DNA of 64,000 bases from Lepidodermella squamata (taxonomy: Eukaryota; Gastrotricha), in assembly GCA_047495785.1 (NCBI GenBank), contig JBLDXI010000029.1, positions 2,666,001 to 2,730,000 of the forward strand, in the 5' to 3' direction. The position numbers and the translations under genes were made by a program. Below are positions 36,439 to 48,796 of this stretch, piece by piece; the stretch's first letter is position 1, and every line of letters starts with the position of its first letter. The notes below the pieces were generated by a model. It did not search any database and was not told where the DNA came from. It saw nothing but the letters and a program-made list of their open reading frames with translations.

Positions 36439-39400
36439 ATGGTTGTATCGAGCGGGGCTGTTATCAGCGCGCAACACGTCAACCATGCCCTAGCGACGTC
36501 GGCCGATAACACGACCGCCAGCAGTAATGAATCGAGCGACGCGACTACGTCATCACCGGGCGGAGTTTTACAGCCGATAACAGCCGGCGGCGGCGGTGGC
36601 GCCCAGCTTAACAACACCGCGGATCGGGAGAACGCCAGCAAGTGTTACACGGCTGCTGTTAAATCACCGGTTATTAGCAGCAATTCTGAAGTTAACAACA
36701 ATTTTGACGCGTTCATATCGCTGCACCGATCCATGACTGCCTCGAGTGCGTCGCCGGGCAAACCGGCGCCCGATGTCCCATCGCTGGGTTCCAGCGGCTC
36801 CGATGCACCCGTTGCACCCGTTGTGCCACCCTACTACGGGTATTCTTCATCGAATTACGGCTCGGCATCGTCCGCTGGCTATCAGTCCTATTTCGACTAC
36901 GGCCCGTCTTCGTCGTCCTTCGGCTACCAGGGTGCCCAGACGCGGGGCCCCTCGACGCAATGGTTCCCATCGGGTGACTTCTCCGGGCGCCAGCAGCAAT
37001 CGACCGGAAATTCGCTGCACGATTTCTACCAGCGCGTCTATAGTCAACAGTCGCCTCACAACTCATTCCTATCCCAAAATCCAGGTAAATTGAAATAATT
37101 TTCTATATTATAGGGGGAAAATTGCTGAAATGAGCGGTGAATTTTTACAGCCACTGAATTGCCGCCCGTGGCACTGCCATTAGGTAAATTACACGGCTAT
37201 AAGAGTCCGAGAATTGCTGCCAATTTCATGCCTGGCTGGAGATATTGCTTTATTGATGGCAATAAATACTTTTATTGTCCTTCATGTCAAATTTTTCAAC
37301 CAACCACGTACTTCATCAGTCAATCTTATTACATTATTTTCCCTATAGTTGAAACGAATTCGAAGCTAAGATTTCATTCTCAGTTTATTCTTCGTTACGC
37401 ATCATTGAATTTTTCTCACCTTTAAAATCTCACCTCAGCAACGTTTGACCTTGAAAAATTTGAGAGATTAATATTTATTTCCAATGAAAAAATATTGGAT
37501 TGGCTGTGAAAAATATCAAGAAAAATCCTCCTTAATCGTTTTTAATTTGAAAAATTTCAGATTTTCGAAAAATTTTAAAATTTCACTGTTTTTTTTAAAT
37601 TTCAAAACTTTGTAGTTTAAATTGAAACTTTCTAGAAATTTTCAGAAATTAATTCAAGCTTCAACAATCCAAATAATCATCAACTCTAGGAAATATAGAC
37701 CTTGGGAATAGCGAAACCGCAATTTTTGAATTTTTAACCTGGGAATCTTGCCAAATTTCAAATATTTATTTTTTAATCTAATTTCAAATTTCAAATTGAA
37801 ATTGGAACTCTCTATTAAAAATAGTTAGATCGGTCTAAAATATAGCCTGATTTACTTCCCATCGAAATTCAAGCTTCTCACTTTTTCGAAATATTTTGAA
37901 TTAATTATTGAAATTTTTGAAATTTTTTGAATTTCATCAAAATAAGTTCCACATTGACAATTTTCAACTCTGGGAATTATTTTCAATTTTTATTTCAACT
38001 TTAATTATTTTAATTTTTTCCTTATTAGTTTCCTGTGATGTTTTGGGTGCACCCTCGTCGTTCCTGGGCGCTCCTTCGCACCACACGGGTGCAGGACACG
38101 CGAGCGGGCTCGGGCACGCGCACGCACCCGCGCACCTCGACTCGATGGCGTCGCTGTTGTACCCGCACGCGCACCCGCCCGCCACCTCGTCAGCATCGGC
38201 GCCTGGCCTCGGCTCTCGGCAATTCTCGCCCGGCTCGCTGCTCGGCAAGGTGTCACCCGGTGGCCAGTTGGGCGCCGCTAGCTCGGACAGCAGCGAGCAG
38301 CTAGCGCGCTCCTCGCGAGCTCCCGCCCGCCTCCAAGGTGTCGACATGATGGAAGACGACGACGGCGACGACGGTGATGACGACGATGACGACGACGACG
38401 GTGGCTCGACGCCGCGGCCCAACTCTCAAGGTGAGTCGAGAGACGAAGAAAGGGCGTTACTTTTTACGCCGAGTGCGCGCACGCACACGCACTTTTTATT
38501 GCGTAATTAAAACCAGTTGAAGAGAAGGGCGCGGAGGGTGACTTGATTTAATGACCGAAATATGAGCAAAATTTGACACTCTGGAGCTAGATGAACGTGA
38601 TACCTGATACATGATTACTCATTTAATTTACCTCAAATTGAAGGTGTAAACTCGAAATGAACCGTGAAATTTGAAAAATTAAATTTTTGAGGTTTTAAAT
38701 TTTGAACAATTTGAAAACAATTATTCTAAAATTTGTTGGCAATTTTGACCCGAGCGGCAATTTTAACTCAGAGTTGAATTTTTTAATAGGATCCAAGTAT
38801 AATTTTCCAGCGTTAATTTTGAAGTTTTCGATTTTTGAACTTCGCTTGAGATTCTCTCGTAGTTTACTGCTTCGTTTCTCCATTAAATTTTATTTTTTTC
38901 ATAATTTTCATAATTTTTTTTCGCAAGCACGAATCATTCGCAGGAATCATTTACTTCTGAAAATACGTCAAAATTCAATATTATGTATAAAAATAAAATA
39001 AGCCAAAATTTTGAGATTTTCGAAATTTGATTTGAAATATTGAAACTACCGATTCTACCTAAGTTCATCTCACTTCAATATCTTTCCTCGCAATATTTTC
39101 GAAATTGATCTTCTTGAAAGGATCAATTTTGGGTCAAAATGCTGGCAGTTTTCGAATATTTCCAGCTCAAAAAATGTTTGAAATGTCAGTGACAGCCCGA
39201 AATTCCCATGCTATTCTTGTTAAAAAGACCATCGTCTCACGAGATATGGATTATTTCAGACATTTAGAATTTTGGAATTTTTTATTCAATTTTTCAGAAT
39301 TTTTGAAATTTTTCCAAACGGTAGCAAATTTTTTTATAAATTCAAATTTCTTATTTCAATTCTTCCTGTCATTCACAATTTCGACATAATTTCCGACACG

Positions 39401-41637
39401 CTCGTTTAATTAGGTCGTGCTTTATATCGAGTGCGCTCAAGCGCGTCAAAATCTGCGTCACGCTCGTAATTCGAAATAACAAGAGAAATCATAAAACAGC
39501 AAAAAAAATAAACCCCCGACGCGCGTCATTGGTGTCTATCTATCTTGTATAATTGTATAGAGCGAACACGCGCGCGCGCGCGCATCAGTGGCGCCGGCAT
39601 CACCGCCGCGTGAAGGTGTCAACCTAGCGAACAGGTGTCACTCTGCCGCCACCACCGCCACCGCCAGCGCTTTGACTGGCTGGCTGGTGCGTGCACGCGG
39701 CCGCTGTCGTGATCGTAATAACATGCACACAGCTTTGTCGGCTCCGCAGCCCCGACGACGACAACTTTATGACACCCTGGCGATACGAGCTACTGCTCGC
39801 TCGCGCGCACCACGACAGGAACACGGTGAATGCTTAGTTATTATATCATCATGAAATACAGGTATCAGATACTACAAAGTTGAAAATTTACTTGTGGCTG
39901 ATAGCTGAAGGCTGACGCGAGCGCGCGCGCTTGGCTTTTTACGTGTCTATCTCTAGGTATTTGTTCGGTGTAAACACACACTACATACACGCGAAAAGGT
40001 GAATTCAAGAATCTGTCAAGAAATTGCATGACTAGGCTGGGTTTTTATGGCGTGGGCCTGCCCATTTGCCCGCGTGCCATGCCTATGAGCTGCGTACCTG
40101 TGAGAACGAGTTGTGGGGTAGATTAATTTTTAATCTAGTCTCCTGAAAGATCAAAACCGGATCAAATCGGAATCGAATTTCCTCCGTATTAATTTTCAGT
40201 AATTTTAGAAAAATTGAATTTAAATGTTAACATTCATGATAAATTTGCTCGATTTGCAATTTTCGAAGAATATGCAAAGCAGCAGAGAATCAAATTCCAT
40301 TTGATCAACGCCGATCATTATCAAATTTTGATCTACCTAAATCAATTAAATCAAATCTCAGGCCATAGAAAGGTTGCGAATAAATCACAGTAAATTCTTG
40401 GATAGCATGCTTATCGAGAGTCGGAAGGCTGTAAAAAGCTGATTTTTATCTAAAATGACGATAATTGCCACGTTTTGCGGTATTAGATTTTTCAAATGCC
40501 AAAAAAGGATCAAAGTCGGATCAAAAATGAACCTTAACTCAAATCGAATTCGAATCGATTAAATCAAATAAAAATTTATCGCTAGTAATTTTGTTGTGAT
40601 CGAAAATTGTATTTCTCCGTAATGAATTGGTAAAATCCAAAATGTAAAGATGTAGATGGAATGAATTTTGAAACGTAATTTTTTTCAAAAATTAATGTTT
40701 AATTTTTTAATTGATGTTTTTTTAGGTCGTGGTCGATCTCGAACTCGTGAAAAGTACCGCGTTGTCTATACCGATCACCAGCGATTCGAGTTGGAGAAAG
40801 AATTTCGCTACACCAAATACATCACAATACGGCGGAAAACCGAACTCGCTCGAACCCTCGGCCTCACAGATCGCCAGGTAAATATGGACAAGCTTTATAC
40901 TTTATAGGCTATTCGAAACCCGAAGTCATTCTACAAAATATCTCAAAATCAGTTCTTAATTCAACTTGTTAAGCTTGAAGTTCAGAGTGAAAATAGTTTC
41001 TCAATTCCAAGGCCTGATCGGGGTTTCAAGTTGCAATTTTGCAGGGTCTACAAAAATTAACCAAAATTCTAATTTAGGTTCCATTTGAATTTTTGAATTC
41101 TAATTTGAATTTTCCCGTGATTATGGGACGTCGGGTTTCCCATTTTTGAACGATACCAAAGCAAAGCAATTGAACCTGATTAAAAACAATTTTTCAGAAA
41201 GGTTTAGTTCGAAATTGAAGATATTTTAAGAAAAATAATATTTTCGAAGGGTCACAGCTTGAAGTTTTAATTTCCAGTTATTTCTTGGTTATTTCGACTA
41301 TTTTTAAATTTTCGATTTTTTCCAGGTGAAAATATGGTTTCAAAACCGGCGTGCGAAAGAGCGTAAAATGATGAAAAAACGTGACGAGCAGATGGCGCTG
41401 CAGCAGCGCGAAGCCGTTCTCGAATCGGTGAAACAAGCCGCCGCCGCAGCTGCGCGCACCCTCGGCTCGTCCATCAGCGGCTCCGGCCATCTTCCGGTCT
41501 CGGCATCAGCGATGCACCAACATCACCAGCAGCAGCAACAGCAACAGCAGCAGCAACAGGCCTCTTTCGCTCAGCTAGCCTCGGCGCAAAACCAATTTTT
41601 CCACGCGAGCGAAAAGCTCGAACCGCAAAATCTATGA
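36439..41637 (+). CDS. cad: Caudal/Cdx ParaHox homeobox transcription factor
   Basis: Exons 36439-37084, 37151-37183 (a 33-bp microexon), 38029-38430, 40726-40877 and 41326-41637 give 514 residues. The homeodomain near residues 366-425 reads [58 protein letters not shown], which is diagnostic of caudal/Cdx. An intron splits it between helix-3 residues Q44 and V45. The N-terminal half is Ser/Gly/Tyr-rich ([18 protein letters not shown]), and exon 3 is His/Pro/Ala-rich with a strongly acidic run ([11 protein letters not shown]). The tail has a Gln run. No YPWM-like hexapeptide is seen before the homeodomain. Cdx proteins pattern posterior body and gut. The start at 36439 is the first ATG after a TTTGCAG acceptor. 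Confidence 0.93.
38431..40725. other. Caudal intron 3
   Basis: A 2.3 kb intron. A GC-rich island lies at about 39540-39840, starting with an alternating CG run at 39569-39583 and containing GCCGCC-type repeats, in otherwise AT-rich DNA. It could be an enhancer, an alternative promoter or a non-coding exon; a possible reading frame at 39588-39854 has no recognisable content. Confidence 0.45.
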
Positions 41638-42821
41638 TGATTCATCGCCATTTTATACTTGATACATTTTATCAGAAAAAAATTAGAAAATTTTATATCA
41701 CTCGTGCGAAAAATGTTGTGACCGAAAAAATGCCGTGTCAAGGTCTGATTGATGTGTTGTTTTCTTTGTTTCGTTAGTTTTCAGAGAAAAAATTGGATGC
41801 AATTTTTGTTATTTCAAAATTCGGTTCGGTTTTTTTCCATTTCAATCTGTGAAAAATGTCGTGAATTTTTTAAAATTTGCTCGCTGTGTAATTGTTTGTG
41901 TTGCGCCGATGGAACAAAACGTCGATATAGATATCGCCCCTCCTCCTCACTCGTGTAAATAAATAAATAATTATTACAAAAAATATCAGTTAATGCGCTA
42001 TAATAATAATTATTATTATTTGCAGCTCTGCGTTTTTTTCTGCTCTTTGTGAAATTTCTACCAATTTTTTTTCTTTTATTTGTTCGAGTCGAAAAATTAG
42101 TGAATAAATAAATAAATAATTCAAATAAAAAAATCAATCACGTTTTGGAGAAATAATTGATCTCTTTTGCTTATCGTTGAATTTATGATTTGAATTAAAT
42201 TGGAATCTCCTGATCAAACTCGGATCAAATTCGTTCCAACCGGGTAAATACCGATAATTACTGGTTTCCTAAGGTAAATCTGAATTTTCTTCGAATATTG
42301 GATGGAAAATTTCCTTTTTGGTTTTACTTCATATCTTAAAATTGAAAAGTCAAACTATCATGGTTTTGGGAGATTTTCTAACAACATAAAAGGAAAAATA
42401 ACGTAGATTTTTTCAGTATTTTTCAGTCTTTTCAGATGAAATGAGGTATGAAATCTCACCAGCACCTAATTCTACATAGCTAGATTCCTTTTTCCACTTA
42501 TTTCTTTGGTTAAATTGGGGACACCTTATTATTTGTTTGAGGTCATTCTTCATGATGTCTTGTTCCTACCTGTCTGGTAAACTTTTTTAAGCTGTTAAGT
42601 TTTCATACTATTCCGAGTTCCTGGAGCGTATAAGGGCCATCTTCCTCGGCCATTGTTATTAACGAGAATAGTAATAGCTCTATTGTACGCATGCAGTGTG
42701 TTAGAATACGCACGCAACAACACATGAATTAGCTTCACACTAGCATTTCATTTTCACTATACTACATACTATATACTATACATACCTGTGTTAGAATTAG
42801 GAAAATGCTTTGCTAGTAGCT
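41638..42821. other. Intergenic between caudal and the ABCF-like gene
   Basis: Caudal 3' UTR (several AATAAA-like sites near 41960-42130) followed by AT-rich spacer. No gene supported. Confidence 0.4.
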
Positions 42822-43940
42822 ATGCCTATGGGTGAAGGCATGTCAACACTGAACAATCAACCGCCGGGTAATGGATTGAATGACGGATCAAAGCCGCCTA
42901 TCCCGGCCGATCTTTCGTCTCCCTCATCCAGCTCTTCATCTGCTCAACAAGAGTCACTACAGCTAAGACTGTCTGCCTTAAGAGCTAGACAGCAGGAGTT
43001 GCAGCAAACTTCAACCCCAGTTACTCCGCAGAATTCTGGGGCTTACGGCTTCAGAGCTAGCGCGAAATGCTCAACCAGCCCTGAGTACCTACTCCTACTC
43101 GAGAATATCAATCTGTCGGTTTCAAGCAGACCGCAGGCTCTATTTAGCGATGCGAATCTTACGATAAGTACTGGTAGCAGGTACGGATTGGTTGGATCTG
43201 CTAGGGAGTGTGGCAAGTCGACGCTACTTAAGGTGTTAGCTCTGAAAGCTGAGTTCCGCATCCCGCCCGAAATTGAGGTAGTCCTCTGCGATCAATCTCA
43301 GGTGAATGTCGCAACAGAAACTCCACTTCTGCTGGAATTCGGCGATGTCAGAGCCATTGATTTTGTCCTGCAATCCGAGCGGACTTGGGCGACTCTCAAG
43401 GCGAAGGAGCATGCGCTGGAGGCGATGGTTAAACGGCGGGAGAATGTTACGGACGCTTATGCTCAGTTGAAACATGTCTACGAGCAGCTGTGCTTCATAG
43501 CCTCTGGACAGGCTGATACGAAAGCGAGATTGGTGCTGTCGGGACTTGGCTTCTCGCCAGAACGACAGAATGCGCTGATGAAGGATTTGAGCCCGCCGAG
43601 GAGGATGGTCGCGTCGCTAGCTAGGGCTCTCTACTCTGAACCTGCCCTTCTCCTAATCGACCGACCGACAAATTTTCTAGATGTCGATGGAATCGTGTGG
43701 CTGGAGAACTATCTGAAGAGTAATATTTCGCATTAAGGAGGATTTTTTCTAATCATTTCAATTTTCCAATTTTGCCAATGTTTCCTTATTATAGTTTGGC
43801 CAACTGCGTTGATTATCAACTCGCAGGATCGAGCTTTTCTCGACGCTGTATGCTCAGTCATAATTTTCATCAACAACCAGAAATTGTTTACGTACCAAGG
43901 CAATTTTTCGAGTTTTCGCAGGGTAAAGTTCATGTCATAG
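42822..43940 (+). CDS. ABCF1-like half protein with degenerate ATPase motifs
   Basis: Exons 42822-43719 and 43795-43940 (phase 1 join) give 347 residues. Residues about 85-340 align with the first ATP-binding domain of ABCF1/GCN20-type translation factors: IPPEIEVVLCDQ, VYEQL, ARLVLSGLGFSPERQ, VSLARAL-like VASLARALYSEP, and the exon 2 part INSQDRAFLDAVC and INNQKLFTYQGNF. Every catalytic motif is altered: Walker A is GSARECGKST (one residue too long), the signature LSGGW is LSPPR, Walker B plus catalytic Glu LDEPTNHLD is IDRPTNFLD, and the switch His of SHD is Gln. The second ATPase domain is absent. The frame is open throughout, so this is either a pseudo-ATPase paralogue or a young pseudogene. 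A donor-like GTAAAG near 43922 could extend it. Confidence 0.75.
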
Positions 43941-44080
43941 AACAATCAGCCATCATCTTTCAGTTTTTGTTTTGCTAGCAACTCAACATTCGATAACAAA
44001 CTAAACTGCTCTATACATAACTCCGATGAATGCTGGGCTAAATAAAAACGATTGTTTTATTTCGATTCCGTACAAAGAAT

Positions 44081-44776
44081 TTACAGTTTTATGCAATTCA
44101 TTAGAGTAAAAAGTGATGAAGTAACAAGGAGGATTCCTGATATTGAGTAGGACGAAGCTGCAGCTGGGCAATTGCATCCAGAACTGGTGCAGCATACTGT
44201 ATCTCCGGCAGTTGCGGAATTGGGGCTTCAGAAAACCGCATATCAAAAGAGATAGATTGAAAAGTAGGAAACTTACCATGAAGCTACGCACATGCGTTGA
44301 GTGTTCTTCGTACCGTCTGAGCTGGATAACACTGAAGTTGCGCAATAGTTGTAGCCATAGGCGCAGCCTTGAATATCCTGGATTGGAAGGAAAAAGCACA
44401 GGTCAAATTTCAATTTTACGAAAATCAAAGAAATGCTAGGTTAATTTGACCTAATTTCAAAGAAATCGGCTTAAAAACGTAGCTGGGAAAAGGCCGGTCC
44501 AAATGATCTGTTTAGGGATTTAGAGCGAGTTAGGACTAATCTTTGGGGCTATGAGCCAATCTCACCACAGAAAATTAAGTAGACCAGCAATAGGACGTTT
44601 TAAGGGGGTTGTTAAGGCCGAAATGATACTGCAAGTTTACGTAGGGATAATTACAAGCTTACCTTTGTTTTAGAGTCGCAGTTGGTGCAAGTGCAGCATG
44701 ATAAGGCGGAAGCCAACGAGGCACAACTTGCCAAGGTTAGGAAGCCTAATGCTAGGTTGCTGTTAACAGGTCTCAT
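44081..44776 (-). CDS. Ly6/uPAR-like GPI-anchored protein, cluster member 1
   Basis: Three short exons, 44663-44776, 44277-44377 and 44225 down to 44081, join in frame to give 119 residues. The protein starts with a signal peptide (LALGFLTLASCASLASA), then LSCCTCTNC, CAYGYNYC, MCVASC, and the closing CCTSSGCNCP. A hydrophobic tail (SGILLVTSSLFTLMNC) suggests a GPI anchor. The cysteine pattern is that of the three-finger Ly6/uPAR fold, with an additional Cys after the first (CC) and after the final Asn (CNC). AATAAA (minus strand) lies at 44056-44061. This is the only cluster member on the minus strand. Ly6 proteins modulate receptors or channels at the cell surface; the target here is unknown. 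Confidence 0.82.
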
Positions 44777-45909
44777 TCTGGCGCTAACTGTCCGCTTGTT
44801 TTTTCACCTTTTTGAAAACACTAAAAGGTAAACAGTTATTGTGTTCAGAGTCTGGGATCTAATTTTTTTAGCAAGATTTCAAGCTAAAAAACGTTGTAAT
44901 TCACTGAATCTGCGAGTGCGTGGCCAATATTGCTACGTTCCCACACGAACTTTCTTCAGTAACGGCTGCGTAGTTGTAAAATAAAGCCCACATATTTATG
45001 ATCATAGTAGCGGCTCGAACAAAGCGCCAGCATTTATTTTTTTAAACGCCACCGGATTTTAAGGCCAGTATTATTTCAGCGGCAAAAACTCGCAGGGCTT
45101 TGTGCGCATGAGCGCGGAGTGGCCATTGTGTTAGCGCCTGGGCGCCTTTTACGCGCTAATTGTACAAATAAAACACTCTTATACAGAAATATCAACAGAA
45201 ATAGAGCTCACGAGAGTGATTAATACTCGTGGTCAGTGTTCTGTGACGTCGAAACAGCGCTTTTAAAATATCAAGTTTCACAAACTTAATACTCAACTCT
45301 GTCAACGTTATTGCTTCAGTTGCCTCAAAATCACCATTTAGGGTGTGTCAACTTTTTGACTTCGAAAACCCTTAAAATTCTCTCTATCGATTCTTCCTAA
45401 GAGTTTCGTTATAGCTGCCATGGAAATTCGAAAAAAGCATAGCCGCCACTAACATTTTTTGCAAGTTTTCGTATCGATCCTCAAATTTGAGCTTGAGCGT
45501 TTTCTGACTGAACTGAAGGTTGTTATCCCTACCTAACCCCTACAAAACCCGAATGGGAGTGGCGTGGTAATTTTGGTAACTTACTGGTTTTGGCTTGATC
45601 ATGATAACTGGAACCCCCTCAAATTCCCCTCAATTCAAACTTCGCCCCAATTTTCCAGCTTATCATGTATTTTGATTCCCTATTAGACAAAATAACCTGG
45701 AATCTAAATGGAAGACCTATGACTGAATCATGTTTTTCCAATCCACCTTAATCCATTTTATACAATGCAACCGAGATCCATTCACAAAGCGGCGTGGGCT
45801 ATGTATATGGCTAATCCGCCGTTGTTTCCTACACACAAAACACGCGATGAGATGATGAAACGAAAGCAAACACGTCGCAGCGAAACCCAACTTGAATCTA
45901 CACCTTACC
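44777..45909. other. Intergenic between divergent Ly6 members
   Basis: No gene supported. It presumably holds promoters for the minus-strand Ly6 gene on the left and the plus-strand genes on the right. Confidence 0.4.
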
Positions 45910-46378
45910 ATGCCAAATTTTGTAGTAACCCTATCACTGGGCATACTGATTTATTGCATTAACGCAACAGCAGCCTTGCAATGCTGTAATTGCTACAATT
46001 GCGCCGGATCGAATGGTTTGAAAATCTTGTAAAAATCTTCAAAAATTCCAAATTTTTTTGAATTAAGATCTCCAAGTTTGCCCATATGGAACAGCTGCGT
46101 GTGCTGTATTGAAAACCGAGGATAGAACTGGTTATACTTCAACAATCGTCGATCGAGTCTGCGTTAATTCATGCCCAGTAAGATATCTAATCTATTCGCC
46201 TAATTTCGAATAAATTTAACCCGATCAGCAATCAATAACAACGGATGACGTTCAATGCTGCACGAAAAGTGGCTGCAACTGCCCGAACTACAAAGGCTCG
46301 GCGCCAAGTTTGAGCTACTACGTCACGAGTCTAACACTGCTGTGCTGTCTGCTTTGCGTAGTAAATATCATTTTTTAG
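45910..46378 (+). CDS. Ly6/uPAR-like GPI-anchored protein, cluster member 2
   Basis: Exons 45910-46015 (ending in a phase-1 codon and an unusual GTTTGA donor), 46068-46177 and 46229-46378 give 121 residues. Signal peptide: FVVTLSLGILIYCINATAA. Then LQCCNCYNC, DLQVCPYGTAAC, RVCVNSCP, QCCTKSGCNCP and a hydrophobic tail (YVTSLTLLCCLLCVVNIIF) for GPI attachment. The modules match cluster member 1, but the first intron is in another place and phase. The unusual donor is required to keep the frame; no better alternative is seen. Confidence 0.75.
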
Positions 46379-46657
46379 ACCTGTCTTTGTTACCGTTTAA
46401 GCGTTGCAATAAAAAAAAACGCAAATTTTACTCGCCCCCGCTTGTTTCGGACACCGTATTGTTTGTTTACCCGCCGCCGACGTACCGAAACGGCCCCGCG
46501 CGTAACTTATCACACCTTACAACCGACGATTTCAGGGTAAACAATGATTTGAACTTTCAGTATTTGCCCACCTCTAACTCACGCAGTTTTCTCACTCGCG
46601 TTTCTGTTACCTTGTAGATTTTTTAAACCGAAAGTTTACTGCGAAACTTCGATTCGA

Positions 46658-47008
46658 ATGGCGAACCTAACAATCTTCTGCGCCGTTTTGGCCGTTGCCC
46701 TTTTCGTGGCTTCCGTCGACGCGTTGCGATGCTGCCAGTGCGACACGTGCCAGAGCAGTGTTAACGACGTTACTTATTGCCCTTACAATCACGGCTACTG
46801 CATTACAAACACAACTACAGACGCTTCTGGCCAGCAAAAGGCAGCAACTGTTCGAGCCTGTTCGCCGACCTGTCCAAACTCTGTTACCAAGGGCGATATT
46901 TCTTGCTGCACAAGCGACCTGTGCAACTGCCCTAGCTCTTCTGGAGCTGAATCTATACTAGGCAGTTTCGCCGTCTTATCAATCGCTGCTTTGGCTAAAT
47001 TTTTGTAG
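46658..47008 (+). CDS. Ly6/uPAR-like GPI-anchored protein, cluster member 3 (intronless)
   Basis: A single exon of 116 residues. Signal peptide MANLTIFCAVLAVALFVASV, then ALRCCQCDTC, VTYCPYNHGYC, VRACSPTCPN, ISCCTSDLCNCP and a tail (SILGSFAVLSIAALAKFL) fitting a GPI signal. Poly(A) signal AATAAA at 47185-47190. A TTACCTTGTAG acceptor lies about 40 bp upstream of the ATG. As the shortest and simplest member it may be a retro-derived or intron-lost copy. Confidence 0.85.
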   Translation: MANLTIFCAVLAVALFVASVDALRCCQCDTCQSSVNDVTYCPYNHGYCITNTTTDASGQQKAATVRACSPTCPNSVTKGDISCCTSDLCNCPSSSGAESILGSFAVLSIAALAKFL

Positions 47009-48315
47009 AACAACTGGAAGTTTTCACGATAAATATACGTTTTTATGAGTGTTTGTAAATAGGCTTCCCTATTCTCCAATCTCAAGAGTCACACCGTTGA
47101 TTTTGGTTCAGCTGCTATGCTACATCTTTTGCGTGTCTACAATCATTTTCACATTTCGCTAGTTGTTGCAAAAGATTTATAGAGAATAAACATCTCGTTA
47201 TACATGTTAATGTGTTGTGACGCGTATTTTTGTTACTATACTGCAAAAAAACAACAATATTTTAATCCTAAATATTGTGAGAAAATTGTTTTGCTATTGC
47301 AAGGCTTCGCATTAAGGATCCTAACCTCAACCCAAATAGAAAAGATCCTGACATCCAATAACCTCTTAATTAACCTGACATTCACGAGCAGTATCAGTTA
47401 ACTCAAAAAGCTCATCCGCTTTAAATCCAAAACCAAAATCCTGGCCTCAAGACAAAAATTGAGAATTGAGCATCTATTTGGTTCGTTCCCTGGTATAAAT
47501 TTCAAAAGGGCGAAATATTTCAAAATTGTCAATAATTCCATAAAAAGATTACGTAATTATCTTCAGCAAAATCCATTTTTCGAGTGTTAGGCCTGTTCCG
47601 ATCTCGAGATCCTGGTTTAAACGTTGAAATCTACACCGAGACATAAGGCCTCAAGTGAAACGTTGGGCTGACCTAGTTTTCTCACATTTTTAGAATGGCA
47701 ACGTTTGTGAGTGGGCGTTATAGTACCAACTCTCAGCTTTCGCTAGGCTAACTAGATTTCAAAGGGTCTTACTTTTAGCGGCACAAAACTTTGGAATTTT
47801 AAAAGGGCTGAAACCACTATTCGAAACATTCAAAGATCTCATGATTGATGGGAATAATTGTGAATAAATCGTCTCTAAATTCAGCGTAAAGTTGTATATA
47901 AGACGTATTCTTCACTATAGAATTCATGCATTGCCTTTATTTCGTAAAAAATATTCGAAAAGCGACCTTTGGTTTGTTAAATAATAGGTTCCGCAACAGG
48001 AAAATTAGGTTCTGCTAAAAATATTCTGAATTTCAAACCACAAGGGCCTAATTCGATCAAAACGGGCTTCAATTTTCAGGTCGATTTAGCTGAACCCTCA
48101 AACAAGCTCGTTTCGAACCATCTAACAGGCTGCTATCGAGGAAAAAGACTTAAGGCGGATTTTTCAGGGTTCCCGATCGTCTGCCTTTGGCATTTCTTTA
48201 TTTAATGACTTTGATCTGCCTGGCTAATCTTGTCTGTGAAGTCGAATCCCCCGCTCTACGAATCTTTGGCGAACCCCAATAAAGTCATGTTGGCTTATCA
48301 TTTTTTCCTAGGAGC
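47009..48315. other. Intergenic inside the Ly6 cluster
   Basis: Downstream region of member 3 and upstream of member 4. AATAAA near 48281 is followed within 30 bp by a TTTTTTCCTAG acceptor 4 bp before the next ATG. The rest holds no supported gene. Confidence 0.4.
48306..48311 (+). promoter_or_regulatory. Probable trans-splice acceptor of Ly6 member 4
   Basis: TTTTTTCCTAG ends at 48311, four bases before the ATG at 48316. No upstream coding exon fits it, so it is either a 5' UTR cis-splice site or an SL acceptor. Confidence 0.45.
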
Positions 48316-48720
48316 ATGCTCCTTCTAATTCTTACGTTTCTTTGGTGTCCACAAGTTGCCGAAGGCCTAACTTGCTGTTTCTGCAAGAACTGTACAATCG
48401 GCAGTGAATACTCAAGCAGCAGCAGTTACCTCCTCGAAAACTGCCCTGAAGACTCGGAATACTGCACAAGTTACATCATAGCAATTCCACGCAAATTCCC
48501 ACGAGAAAACGAACCGCAGTACGAAACCCGCGTGTGGAGCCAGTGCTCGCGGTACTGTTTAGACGGCGGCGGTCTTAATCTAGGCATTTGCTGCCCCGAC
48601 AACAACTGCAATTGCCCGAAGGCGTCAAATAGCATCCGACTAACATCCTACTCGATTGTTTGCACCTATTTGTCATTAATCTTTGCTGTTTTCAATAAAA
48701 CAAACTACAATCTTGCCTAA
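48316..48720 (+). CDS. Ly6/uPAR-like GPI-anchored protein, cluster member 4 (intronless)
   Basis: A single exon of 134 residues. Signal peptide MLLLILTFLWCPQVAEG, then LTCCFCKNC, a longer Ser-rich first finger, ENCPEDSEYC, WSQCSRYC, and ICCPDNNCNCP. The hydrophobic end (TSYSIVCTYLSLIFAVF) may anchor it by GPI. The next coding region begins only 76 bp after the stop, so the two are probably made from one transcript that is trans-spliced. Confidence 0.83.
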   Translation: MLLLILTFLWCPQVAEGLTCCFCKNCTIGSEYSSSSSYLLENCPEDSEYCTSYIIAIPRKFPRENEPQYETRVWSQCSRYCLDGGGLNLGICCPDNNCNCPKASNSIRLTSYSIVCTYLSLIFAVFNKTNYNLA

Positions 48721-48779
48721 TGCGCCTCTTTAATGCTAGAGGTGGAAAATCCCAACAACGTCAGCATTCGTTCCTGTTT

Positions 48780-48789
48780 ACGTTTTCAG
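48780..48789 (+). promoter_or_regulatory. Intercistronic splice acceptor between Ly6 members 4 and 5
   Basis: ACGTTTTCAG ends at 48789, seven bases before the ATG at 48797, in a gap of just 76 bp after the previous stop. Such a gap leaves little room for a terminator plus promoter and is what an SL trans-splice site in an operon looks like. Confidence 0.55.
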
Positions 48790-48796
48790 TTCAAAA

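Noticed and set aside
39588-39854. 88-codon frame in the caudal intron
   Set aside because: Ala/Arg/Thr-rich translation of a GC-rich island; no domain and no splice evidence.
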